Source of the DNA: Streptomyces sp. DH37
Lineage (GTDB): Bacteria; Actinomycetota; Actinomycetes; Streptomycetales; Streptomycetaceae
Direction of reading: 5' to 3'
NCBI RefSeq assembly: GCF_029813835.1
Contig: NZ_JARVKV010000009.1
Coordinates: 1-64,000, forward strand
DNA: 64,000 nucleotides
The translations under genes and the position numbers were made by a program. Below, in pieces: positions 8,902-16,829 of this stretch. The notes under the pieces were generated by a model. That model was not told the DNA's origin. It saw only the letters and a program-made list of their open reading frames with translations, and did not search any database. Position 1 is the stretch's first letter. Each line of letters opens with the position of its first letter.

Positions 8902-10230
8902 ATGGCCGGGACCACGCCGGGGACCCCCCGGGTGCTGCGCGCGATGAACGACCGCGCCGCCCTGGAACTGCTGCTCACCCACGGCCCGCTCTCACGCAGC
9001 CGCATCGGCAGGCTGACCGGGCTGTCCAAGCCGACCGCCTCCCAGCTCCTGGCCCGTCTGGAGGCCGCCGGCCTGGTCCGGGTCACCGGCACCAGCCGGG
9101 GCCGCCCGGGGCCCAACGCCCAGCTCTACTCCCTCGACCCGGCCGTGGCCCACGTCGCCGGGCTCGACGTCACCGCCGCCCGGATCCGCGCCGCGGTCGC
9201 CGACATCACCGGCCGCACCGTCGGCACCTTCGAGGTGCCCGCGCCGGGACGTTCCGGGCGGCAGCCCGCCGAGACGGCCGTGGCGCAGGTGACGGCCGCC
9301 GTGGACGGCGCCGCCAAGGCCGCCGGGCTCACCCGCGCCGAACTGCACCGCGTCGTCATCGGCACCCCCGGCGCCTTCGACCCGCGCACCGGACGGCTGC
9401 GCTACGCCTCCCACCTGCCCGGCTGGCACTCCCCCGACCTGCTGGAGGAGCTGGCCGCCGCGCTGCCGATGCCGCTGGACTACGACAACGACGTCAACCT
9501 CGTCGCCGTCGCCGAGCAGCGCCTGGGGGCCGCCCGCGGCCACGGCGACTTCGTCCTGCTGTGGAACGAGGACGGCATCGGGGCCGCCCTGGTGCTGGGC
9601 GGGCGGCTGCACCGCGGCTGGACCGGCGGCGCGGGCGAGGTGGGCTTCCTGCCGGTGCCCGGCGCCCCGCTGATCCGCCGGGTCGCGCGGGCCAACAGCG
9701 GCGGATTCCAGGAGCTGGCGGGCGCGCACGCGCTGCTGCGGACGGCGCGCGAGCTGGGCGTCGAGCCCCCGCCCGGCCCGCCCGGCGAGGCCGCGGCGCG
9801 GCTGCTGGCCCGTGCGGTGGAGCAGACCGGCCAGGAGCCCACCGAGGGCGCCGGGAGCGGTGCGGGGGACGTCAGGGACGGCGTGGACGTCAGGGACGGC
9901 GGGGGCAGTGGGGGCAGTGGGGACGGCGGGGGCAGTGGAGACGGCGGGGGCCCGTACGGCGAGCTGCTGCGGCGCACCGCCACCGGGCTCGCGACCGGGC
10001 TGGCCGCGCTGGTCGCCGTCTTGGACCCGGAGCTGATCGTGCTGTCCGGCGGCGTGCTCACCGCCGGCGGCGAGGTGCTGCGCACGATGGTCCAGCGGGA
10101 ACTGGCCGAGCTGGCGGCGCCCCGGCCGCGGCTGGTCGTCGGCGCCGTCACCGAACACCCCGTGCTGAGCGGGGCGCTGGAGAGCGCCCTGGCCACCACC
10201 CGCGACGAGGTGTTCGACACCTCCCGCTGA
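8902..10230 (+). CDS. csnR: ROK family transcriptional repressor, CsnR-like
   Basis: 442 residues. An N-terminal winged helix-turn-helix (about 13-75: PLSRSRIGRLTGLSKPTASQ) is followed by a ROK sugar-kinase-like fold with two lobes (GLDVTAARIRAAVAD; DYDNDVNLVAVAEQRLGAARG). The zinc-binding CxCG motif of ROK kinases is missing and NSGGFQEL stands in that region, consistent with a regulator and not a kinase. A Gly/Asp/Ser-rich insertion (about 315-352) interrupts the second lobe. The ATG at 8902 follows GGGGAGGG. It is the first gene of an operon with a GH4 enzyme and a sugar kinase. It probably represses the operon through the box at 8864 and is released by chitosan oligosaccharides. The name is inferred from operator and context. 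Confidence 0.8.
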   Translation: MAGTTPGTPRVLRAMNDRAALELLLTHGPLSRSRIGRLTGLSKPTASQLLARLEAAGLVRVTGTSRGRPGPNAQLYSLDPAVAHVAGLDVTAARIRAAVADITGRTVGTFEVPAPGRSGRQPAETAVAQVTAAVDGAAKAAGLTRAELHRVVIGTPGAFDPRTGRLRYASHLPGWHSPDLLEELAAALPMPLDYDNDVNLVAVAEQRLGAARGHGDFVLLWNEDGIGAALVLGGRLHRGWTGGAGEVGFLPVPGAPLIRRVARANSGGFQELAGAHALLRTARELGVEPPPGPPGEAAARLLARAVEQTGQEPTEGAGSGAGDVRDGVDVRDGGGSGGSGDGGGSGDGGGPYGELLRRTATGLATGLAALVAVLDPELIVLSGGVLTAGGEVLRTMVQRELAELAAPRPRLVVGAVTEHPVLSGALESALATTRDEVFDTSR

Positions 10231-10269
10231 CGTCCGGCTTTCCCAGGTTCCCGAGGAGGATGCGGTCCC

Positions 10270-11577
10270 GTGAAACTCGCAGTGGTGGGCGGCGGGTCCA
10301 CCTACACCCCCGAACTCGTCGACGGCTTCGCCCGGTTGCGGGACGTCCTCCCGGTCACCGAGCTGGTCCTGGCCGACCCCGCCCCGGACCGGCTGGAGCC
10401 GGTCGGCGGGCTCGCCCGCCGGATCCTCGCCCGGGCCGGCCACCCGGCCGAGGTCACCACCACCTCCGACCTGGACGCGGCCGTCGCGGACGCCGACGCC
10501 GTGCTGCTCCAGCTCCGCGTGGGCGGCCAGGCGGCCCGCGAGAGGGACGAGACGTGGCCGCTGGAGTGCGGCTGCGTCGGGCAGGAGACCACGGGCGCGG
10601 GCGGGCTGGCCAAGGCGCTGCGCACCGTGCCCGTCGTCCTGGACATCGCCGAGCGGGTGCGCCGCGCCAACCCCGGCGCGTGGATCGTCGACTTCACCAA
10701 CCCGGTCGGCATCGTCACCCGCGCGCTGCTGAACGAGGGCCACCGGGCGGTGGGCCTGTGCAACGTGGCCATCGGGCTCCAGCGGAAGTTCGCCGCGCTG
10801 CTGGAGGTGCGCCCGGAGGAGATCCACCTCGACCACGTCGGGCTCAACCACCTCACCTGGGAGCTGGGGGTGCGCCTGGGCGGCCCGGACGGGCGGGACG
10901 TCCTGCCCGGACTGCTGGCCGGGCACGGCGCGGCGATCGCCGCCGACCTGCGGCTGCCCGAGCCCCTCCTGCACCGGCTGGGCGCCGTGCCCTCGTACTA
11001 CCTGCGCTACTTCTACGCGCACGACGAGGTCGTGGCCGAGATGCGCACCAGGCCCTCGCGGGCGGCGGAGGTCGCCGCGATGGAGCGCAGGCTGCTGGAG
11101 ATGTATGCCGATCCTGCGCTGGACACCAAGCCGGAGCTGCTGGGCCGGCGCGGCGGCGCCTACTACTCCGAGGCCGCCGTCGCCCTGGTCGCCGCGCTGC
11201 TGGGCGGCGGGCGGGACGGGACGGACGGCGCGGGCGGCACGGGCGGCGGTGCGCGGGCGGATGTGCAGGTGGTCAACGTCCGCAACGACGGCACCCTGCC
11301 CTTCCTCCCCGACGACGCGGTGATCGAGGTCCCGGCCGAGGTCTCCCCGGCGGGCGCCGAGCCCCTGCCCGTACCGCCGCTGAGCCCGCTCCACACGGGC
11401 CTGATCGCGGCCGTGACGGCGTACGAGCACCTGGCGCTGGACGCCGCCCTGCGCGGCGGCCGGGACCGGGTGTTCGCCGCGCTGCTGGCCCATCCCCTGG
11501 TCGGCCAGTACGCCCTCGCCGAGGAGCTGACGGACCGCCTGATCGCGCACAACCGGGAGCACCTCTCATGGGCCTGA
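10270..11577 (+). CDS. csnH: GH4 family glycosidase (6-phospho-beta-glucosidase type)
   Basis: 435 residues. GH4 enzymes cleave glycosides by NAD-dependent oxidation-elimination and need a divalent metal. The N-terminal Rossmann motif is VVGGGSTYTPELVDG. Family signatures follow: CVGQETTGAGGLAKALRTVP, DFTNPVGIVTRAL, GLCNVAIG with the metal-binding Cys and DHVGLNHLTWE with the metal-binding His. GRRGGAYYSEAAV is the usual C-terminal motif. The GTG start sits behind GAGGAGG. It begins 39 bases after the ROK stop and overlaps the kinase gene by 10 bases. In this context it probably splits chito-oligosaccharides or their phosphates in the cytoplasm; the exact substrate cannot be read from sequence. 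Confidence 0.88.
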   Translation: MKLAVVGGGSTYTPELVDGFARLRDVLPVTELVLADPAPDRLEPVGGLARRILARAGHPAEVTTTSDLDAAVADADAVLLQLRVGGQAARERDETWPLECGCVGQETTGAGGLAKALRTVPVVLDIAERVRRANPGAWIVDFTNPVGIVTRALLNEGHRAVGLCNVAIGLQRKFAALLEVRPEEIHLDHVGLNHLTWELGVRLGGPDGRDVLPGLLAGHGAAIAADLRLPEPLLHRLGAVPSYYLRYFYAHDEVVAEMRTRPSRAAEVAAMERRLLEMYADPALDTKPELLGRRGGAYYSEAAVALVAALLGGGRDGTDGAGGTGGGARADVQVVNVRNDGTLPFLPDDAVIEVPAEVSPAGAEPLPVPPLSPLHTGLIAAVTAYEHLALDAALRGGRDRVFAALLAHPLVGQYALAEELTDRLIAHNREHLSWA

Positions 11578-12578
11578 CGCGGGCCGCCGCGCTGGCGGTC
11601 GACGCGGGCAACAGCAAGACCGACGTGGCGCTGGTCGCCGGGGACGGGACGGTGCTCGGCTCGGCGCGCGGCGGCGGTTTCCAGCCGCCGGCGGTCGGGG
11701 CCGCGGCGGCCGTCGCGTCGCTGGCGGAGACGGTGGCGCGGGCGGCGGAGGAGGCCGGGCTGGGGACGGACCCCGGCGCCCCCCTGGCCGAGCACGTGTC
11801 GGCCTGCCTGGCCAACGCCGACCTGCCGCGCGAGGAGCGGGAGCTGGCGGAGCGGATCGACGCCCTCGGCTGGGGCCGCACCACCCGCGTCGCCAACGAC
11901 ACGTTCGCGATCCTGCGCGCGGGCCTGCCCGACGACGGCTCGCCGCGGCACGGGGTCGCCGTCGTGTGCGGCGCGGGCGTCAACTGCGTCGGCGTCGCCG
12001 CCGACGGCCGCGTCCACCGCTTCCCCGCCGTCGGCCGGCTCTCCGGCGACTGGGGCGGCGGCGGGGGGCTGGTGGAGGAGGCGCTGTGGCACGCCGCCCG
12101 CGCCGAGGACGGCCGGGGCCCGGACACCGGGCTGGCCCGGGCGCTGCCCGCGCACTTCGCGCTGCCCAGCATGTACGCGCTGATCGAGGCGCTGCACCTG
12201 GGGGACCTGCCGGGCGGGCGCAGGCACGAGCTCGTGCCCGTCCTCTTCGCGGTGGCCGCCGGGGGCGACGCGGTGGCCCGCTCGCTGGTGGAGCGGCAGG
12301 CCGAGGAGATCGCGGTGATGGCCGCGGTGACGCTGGAGCGCCTGGACCTGCTCGGTACCCCGACGCCGGTGGTGCTCGGCGGCGGCGTCGTGGCGGCCCG
12401 CCACCCGCTCCTCCACGACCGCCTGCTCGCCCTGCTGGCCGAGCGCGCCCCGCGGGCCACCGCTCACGTGGTCACCGCGCCCCCGGTGCTCGGCGCCGGG
12501 CTGCTGGCCCTGGACCGGCTGGGGGCCGGGCCCGCCCCGTACGCCCGGTTGCGCGCGCACTACGCCGCGCGCGCCTGA
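11568..12578 (+). CDS. csnK: BadF/BadG-type ATPase, N-acetylglucosamine (glucosamine) kinase
   Basis: 336 residues with an actin-like ATPase fold. The phosphate-1 motif is AVDAGNSKTDVALV, the phosphate-2 region is VAVVCGAGVNCVGV, and the adenosine motif is PVVLGGGVVAARHP. GRLSGDWGGGGGL matches GlcNAc kinases of this family. The ATG lies inside the last codons of the GH4 gene with GGGAG upstream, so the two are translationally coupled. It would phosphorylate the amino sugar released by the GH4 enzyme and feed it to glycolysis and cell-wall precursors. In the csn operon I recall, the kinase is also the last gene. Confidence 0.85.
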   Translation: MGLTRAAALAVDAGNSKTDVALVAGDGTVLGSARGGGFQPPAVGAAAAVASLAETVARAAEEAGLGTDPGAPLAEHVSACLANADLPREERELAERIDALGWGRTTRVANDTFAILRAGLPDDGSPRHGVAVVCGAGVNCVGVAADGRVHRFPAVGRLSGDWGGGGGLVEEALWHAARAEDGRGPDTGLARALPAHFALPSMYALIEALHLGDLPGGRRHELVPVLFAVAAGGDAVARSLVERQAEEIAVMAAVTLERLDLLGTPTPVVLGGGVVAARHPLLHDRLLALLAERAPRATAHVVTAPPVLGAGLLALDRLGAGPAPYARLRAHYAARA

Positions 12579-12906
12579 GCACGCGCACCCGAGCACACGG
12601 GCCCGACGCGCGTCCCGAGCACACGGGCCCGACCGCACGCCCGGCGGCGCGATGCGCGGCGCGCAGAACCGGATGCGCGCCTGCCGCGTGTCATGGGAGA
12701 GGGGGTGGCGCCGGAGGGGGCGCGCGCCGTCCGCGGCACCGGGCGGGGGGAGGGTCCGCTGCTCCCGCGGGGATCGCGATCCGAACAAGATCCCGGCGGG
12801 AACGGTGCCGTCACCGCTCCCCGGCCGCCATACTGCTGACCGGGCTCCCCGGTCTCCACCGCGCGGGGGCCCGGTGCGCCAGCGACCGAGGGGGAGGTCC
12901 CGAGCA
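12579..12906. other. Intergenic region with a 20-bp direct repeat and a palindrome
   Basis: 328 bases without a gene. CCCGAGCACACGGGCCCGAC occurs at 12588-12607 and again at 12614-12633. GGATCGCGATCC at 12771-12782 is a perfect 12-bp palindrome. A CATACT hexamer at 12829 could be the -10 of the next operon, but I see no convincing -35. Confidence 0.5.
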
Positions 12907-14286
12907 GTGACACATGCGCCGTCCTCCCCTCCCCGGCCCCCCGCCGCGCCCGCGCCCGTACCGCCGCGCAGGACGGCCTGGGCCGAGAACGCGGGCCGGC
13001 TGCGCCGGGCGGCGACGACCGAACCGGGGCGGCTGCGGATCATCGGGGCGGCCCTGGCCGCGCTGGTGCTGGCGTTCGGGGCCCAGGCGGCGTGGCAGGT
13101 CTCCGACCGGGCCGGGGCCGCCGACGCCGTGATCGACAGCAGCCAGCCGCTGAGCGCCGACGCGGCGAGCGTCTACCGCTCCCTCGCCGACGCCGACACC
13201 ACCGCCGCCGCGGCCTTCCTGGCCGGGGGCGACGAGCCGCCCGAACTGCGCGAGCGGTACGAGAGGGACATCCGCACCGCCTCCCGGCTGCTGGCCAAGG
13301 CGGCGGCCGACAACGGCGGTTCGGCCCGCAGCCACGAGGAGATAGCCGAACTCAACGAGCAACTGCCCGTCTACACGGGCCTGGTGGAGACCGCCCGCGC
13401 CAACAACCGGCAGGGGCTGCCCCTGGGCGGCGCCTACCTGCGCCACGCCAGCGAGCGGATGCGCGAGGAGATGCTGCCCGCCGCCGAGGCGCTCTACCGC
13501 TCCGAGACCGCCCGGCTGCGCGCGGACTACGAGGACGCCCGCGCCTGGCCCGTCCCCGCGCTGCTCACCGGTACGGCCGCGCTCGCCGCGCTCGGCTGGG
13601 CGCAGCGCCGCCACTACCTGCGCACCAACCGGGTGTTCAGCCCCGGACTGCTGGCGGCGACCGCGGCGACGGCCGCCGGACTGCTGTGGCTGGCGGCCGG
13701 GCACGGGATCGCGCGGTCCTGCCTCGGCGACTCCGACCGGCACGGCGCCCGCTCCCTCCAGGCGCTCAACGAGGCGTGGGCGGGCGTGCTCCAGGCGCGC
13801 GGCGACGAGAGCCTGACGCTGGTGGCGCGCGGCGGCGGCGCGCTGTACGAGGAGAGCTACCGCCGGGGCATGCGCGAGGTCCTGGGGGACGGCGGCTCCC
13901 GAGGGGGCGCCGGGGGGCAGTTGGGCAGGGCCCTGGCGCTGGCGGACGACGAGGCGGGCCGCGGGCCGGTCGAGGAGGCCGTACGCTCGGCGGCGCACTG
14001 GCGGGAGCGCCACGCGGCCGCCCGCGCGCTGGAGAACAGCGGCCGCTACGACGACGCGGTCGCCCTGGTGATCCAGCCCGGCGGGAACACCGTGCGGGGC
14101 GCGTTCGACGCGGTGGACGCCGCGCTGTCGGAGGCCGTGCGGCACGAGCAGCGGGAGTTCGAGCGGGCGGCGGAGGGCGGCCGGGGCGTGCTCGGCGGAC
14201 TGCCGGCCGGAGTCGGCGCGCTGGCCGTGCTCGGCGCCGCGGGCGTGGTGCTGGGCGTCGGCCGCAGACTGGCGGAGTACCGGTGA
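12907..14286 (+). CDS. glnX: Membrane sensor-like protein, GlnX-type
   Basis: 459 residues. One transmembrane helix lies near the N terminus (about 39-61). A large extracytoplasmic helical domain (about 62-215) follows, then two helices (about 217-237 and 248-270), a second soluble part and a last helix (about 425-450). Its order before a glutamate-type binding protein and a PknG kinase matches mycobacterial glnX-glnH-pknG, where GlnX passes the amino-acid signal from periplasmic GlnH to cytoplasmic PknG. GTG 12907 is chosen because GGGGGAGG precedes it and the protein then begins with a proline-rich cytoplasmic tail. Assignment rests on synteny and topology, since sequence motifs in this family are weak. 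Confidence 0.7.
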   Translation: MTHAPSSPPRPPAAPAPVPPRRTAWAENAGRLRRAATTEPGRLRIIGAALAALVLAFGAQAAWQVSDRAGAADAVIDSSQPLSADAASVYRSLADADTTAAAAFLAGGDEPPELRERYERDIRTASRLLAKAAADNGGSARSHEEIAELNEQLPVYTGLVETARANNRQGLPLGGAYLRHASERMREEMLPAAEALYRSETARLRADYEDARAWPVPALLTGTAALAALGWAQRRHYLRTNRVFSPGLLAATAATAAGLLWLAAGHGIARSCLGDSDRHGARSLQALNEAWAGVLQARGDESLTLVARGGGALYEESYRRGMREVLGDGGSRGGAGGQLGRALALADDEAGRGPVEEAVRSAAHWRERHAAARALENSGRYDDAVALVIQPGGNTVRGAFDAVDAALSEAVRHEQREFERAAEGGRGVLGGLPAGVGALAVLGAAGVVLGVGRRLAEYR

Positions 14287-14323
14287 GGGCGGTGACGGCG
14301 ATGGCAGCGGTGAGGGGGTACGC

Positions 14324-15370
14324 GTGAGGGCGGCCCGGACGGGCGCGGCCCGCGCTCGGCGCGGCACGCCGATCGCCGTGGCGGTGGGCGGACTCGCCCT
14401 GGCCGCCTCGGTGCTGGTCCAGACGGTGCCGGCCACCGGGCTGCCCCCGGCGCCCGCGGACCCGTCCGCGGGGACGGGCCGGGGCACCGCGGCGGGCGTC
14501 TCGGCGGACCGCGTGCCGGGCGCCGGGCGGGCGCGTCCCGCCGCCGAGCGCGAGCGGTGCGCCGACGGCAGCGACCCGGCCGGGAGCCTGCGCCCGTCCG
14601 CGGAGGCCGGGCCCGCGGTGCGGCGCGTCCGGGAGGCGGGGCGGCTGGTGGTCGGCGTCGACCAGAACAGCTACCTGTGGGGCTACCGCGACCCGTCCTC
14701 CGGCAGGCTCACCGGGTTCGACATCGACCTGGTGAGGGCCGTCGCCGAGGACCTGCTCGGGAAGGATCCCGAGATCGTCTACAAGACCGTCCCGACCGAC
14801 CAGCGCATCCCCGCGATCGAGCGGCGCGAGGTGGACATGGTGGTGCGGACCATGTCCATCACCTGCGAGCGGCTGGCGGACGTCGCGTTCTCCACCGCGT
14901 ACTTCGAGGCCGGCCAGCAGATCCTCGCGCCCAGGTCCTCGCCGGTCACGGGGTTCGACGGGTCGCTGAGCGGCAGGCGGCTGTGCACGGCGGCCGGTTC
15001 GACCGCGCAGACGCTGCTGGAGAAGGACGCCAGGGGCGCGCGGCCGGTGTACGTGCGCCACCAGCTCGACTGCCTGGTGCGGCTCCAGCTGGGCGAGGTG
15101 GACGCGGTGATGACCGACAGCGCCCTGGCCGCCGGGCAGGCCGCGCAGGACCCCTCCGTCCACCTCGTCGGCGAGCCCCTGACCGTCGAGCCGTACGGCA
15201 TCGCGATGAACCTCGGGGACGAGGATCTGGTGCGCCGCGTCAACAAGGTGCTCGACGACTACCGCCGGGGTGGTGAGGACAGTCCGTGGATGGCCGCATA
15301 CAACCGGTGGCTGGCCGACAAGATGGAGATAGCGGAGCCGGCGCCCCCGGACCCGGTCTACCGGGACTGA
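14324..15370 (+). CDS. glnH: Glutamate/aspartate-type substrate-binding protein, GlnH-like
   Basis: 348 residues with an SBP_bac_3 fold. An N-terminal hydrophobic helix (about 17-38) is followed by a Pro/Gly linker and the binding domain (GRLVVGVDQNSYLWGYRD; TGFDIDLVRAVAEDLLG; RRSVDM-like EVDMVVRTMSITCERL). No lipobox cysteine lies at the end of the hydrophobic segment, so it may be anchored by an uncleaved helix or secreted; mycobacterial GlnH is a lipoprotein. No ABC permease or ATPase is adjacent, which fits a sensor and not a transporter. The GTG start follows TGAGGGGG, 37 bases after glnX. Confidence 0.85.
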   Translation: MRAARTGAARARRGTPIAVAVGGLALAASVLVQTVPATGLPPAPADPSAGTGRGTAAGVSADRVPGAGRARPAAERERCADGSDPAGSLRPSAEAGPAVRRVREAGRLVVGVDQNSYLWGYRDPSSGRLTGFDIDLVRAVAEDLLGKDPEIVYKTVPTDQRIPAIERREVDMVVRTMSITCERLADVAFSTAYFEAGQQILAPRSSPVTGFDGSLSGRRLCTAAGSTAQTLLEKDARGARPVYVRHQLDCLVRLQLGEVDAVMTDSALAAGQAAQDPSVHLVGEPLTVEPYGIAMNLGDEDLVRRVNKVLDDYRRGGEDSPWMAAYNRWLADKMEIAEPAPPDPVYRD

Positions 15371-15393
15371 GCGGGCGCCGGACACCGCCACCG

Positions 15394-15492
15394 CCACGAC
15401 GGCACGATCACGGCACGACGGCACGACACGACGACACGACACGATCACGACACGACGACACGATCACGACCACGCGACGACCAGAGCGACGA
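15394..15492. repeat. Low-complexity ACGAC/ACGATC repeat
   Basis: Almost the whole spacer between glnH and the next gene consists of irregular repeats of CACGACGA, CACGATCA and CGACACGA. There are more than a dozen units. No stable hairpin is evident. Confidence 0.75.
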
Positions 15493-15500
15493 GGTGACCG

Positions 15501-16829
15501 ATGGGGGACGACGGGGCTGCCGGACCCGGCGGACCGGTGATGAGCCGGGAGGAGGTGGACCGCGCCCTGGCACGGCTCGGCGCGGAGCACGAGGCGATCG
15601 AGACGTCCCTGTACGCGCTCCAGGACCACGCGGGGCGCAGACTGCTGGAGGGCGCCGAGCTGACCGGGGTCACCAAGGAGCGGTGGGCGCGGACCGAGGA
15701 GGCCGTCTCGCTGCTGTGGGCGTACTTCGACGCCTACACCGCCGCGCTGGAGTCCGCCCGCGAGCTGCGCGGCAGGAGCCGCTGGCCGGCGCCGGAGGAC
15801 CTCGCCGAGCTGACCGCGCGGCTGCGCGGCCCGTCGGTGGTCGTTCCCGCGGGCGACGGCTCTGCGGGCGGCGGCGCGGCGGGGGGCGGTTCCGGTGACG
15901 GGCCCGTCGAGCGGATCGCCCTGGCGGAGCTGGTCGACCGGGTGAACGGCTGGTACGCCCGGGCCCTCGACACGGTGGTCGCCGCCGACTCCGTCTGGTC
16001 CGCGCTGCCCGCCCGGATAGACATGCTCTCCGCCGAGCTCCAGCGCGTCCGCTCCCTGGCGCACTCCGTGGGCGTGCGCCCCGGGGAGCACCCCGCGGGC
16101 GACGAGCTGGAGCGGACCACGGCGGAGCTGACCTCGCTGCGCGCCGAGGTGGTCGCCGACCCGCTGGCCTTCTGGGTCCCCGCGGGCGGAAGTTCGGCCC
16201 CCGGCGGCGGGCGCCCCGACACCGAGCGGTACGACCGCGCGGCCCGCGCGCTGGAGGACGTCCGGCGCGAGATCGACGCCGTCCTCCAGGTGCGGCAGGA
16301 CGCCGAGCAGCGGCTGATGCGGCTGCGCGACGTGCTGTCGCGGGCCGACCGCACCCTGGCCGAGGCCCGGACGGCGCGCGGCGAGGTGCTGGCGAAGATC
16401 GCGGCGGTCGAGGTGCCCGCGGTGAGCGGACCGCCGACCGCGCTGTACGAGCAGCTCGCCGCCGCGGCCGAGCACCGGCGGCACGCCCGCTGGCACCGGC
16501 TGTCGCCGCTGCTGGAGAGCCTGGAGGAGCGCGCGGAGGAAGAGCTGGAGCGGGCCCGCGCCTCGCTGACCGCCGTGACCGCGCCGCTGGCCGTACGGGC
16601 GGAGCTGCGCGGCCGGCTGGACGCGTACCGCGCGCGGGTGGCGCGGCACGGCGCGGACGGCGACCCGCTGCTGGTGGAGCGGTACGACGCCGCCCGGCGG
16701 CTGCTGTGGAGCGCGCCGTGCGATCTGCGGGCCGCCGAGCAGGCCGTGCGGCGCTACCGGGACGCGGCGCTGGAGGCCCTGGCTCCGCCCGGCGGCGAAC
16801 CGGCCGACCGGGGAGGGGAGTTCCGGTGA
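15501..16829 (+). CDS. Coiled-coil protein of the PknG island, function unknown
   Basis: 442 residues, cytoplasmic, almost entirely helical. Long heptad-like stretches lie at about 15-95, 230-300 (DVRREIDAVLQVRQDAEQRL) and 320-420. A Gly/Ala/Ser insert (about 110-135) interrupts the first part. I recognise no catalytic motif. It sits between glnH and the PknG kinase and overlaps the kinase start by four bases (GTGA), so the two are coupled. Similar proteins occur at this position in other streptomycetes as far as I recall. A role as adaptor or substrate of the kinase is possible but not shown. Confidence 0.7.
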   Translation: MGDDGAAGPGGPVMSREEVDRALARLGAEHEAIETSLYALQDHAGRRLLEGAELTGVTKERWARTEEAVSLLWAYFDAYTAALESARELRGRSRWPAPEDLAELTARLRGPSVVVPAGDGSAGGGAAGGGSGDGPVERIALAELVDRVNGWYARALDTVVAADSVWSALPARIDMLSAELQRVRSLAHSVGVRPGEHPAGDELERTTAELTSLRAEVVADPLAFWVPAGGSSAPGGGRPDTERYDRAARALEDVRREIDAVLQVRQDAEQRLMRLRDVLSRADRTLAEARTARGEVLAKIAAVEVPAVSGPPTALYEQLAAAAEHRRHARWHRLSPLLESLEERAEEELERARASLTAVTAPLAVRAELRGRLDAYRARVARHGADGDPLLVERYDAARRLLWSAPCDLRAAEQAVRRYRDAALEALAPPGGEPADRGGEFR

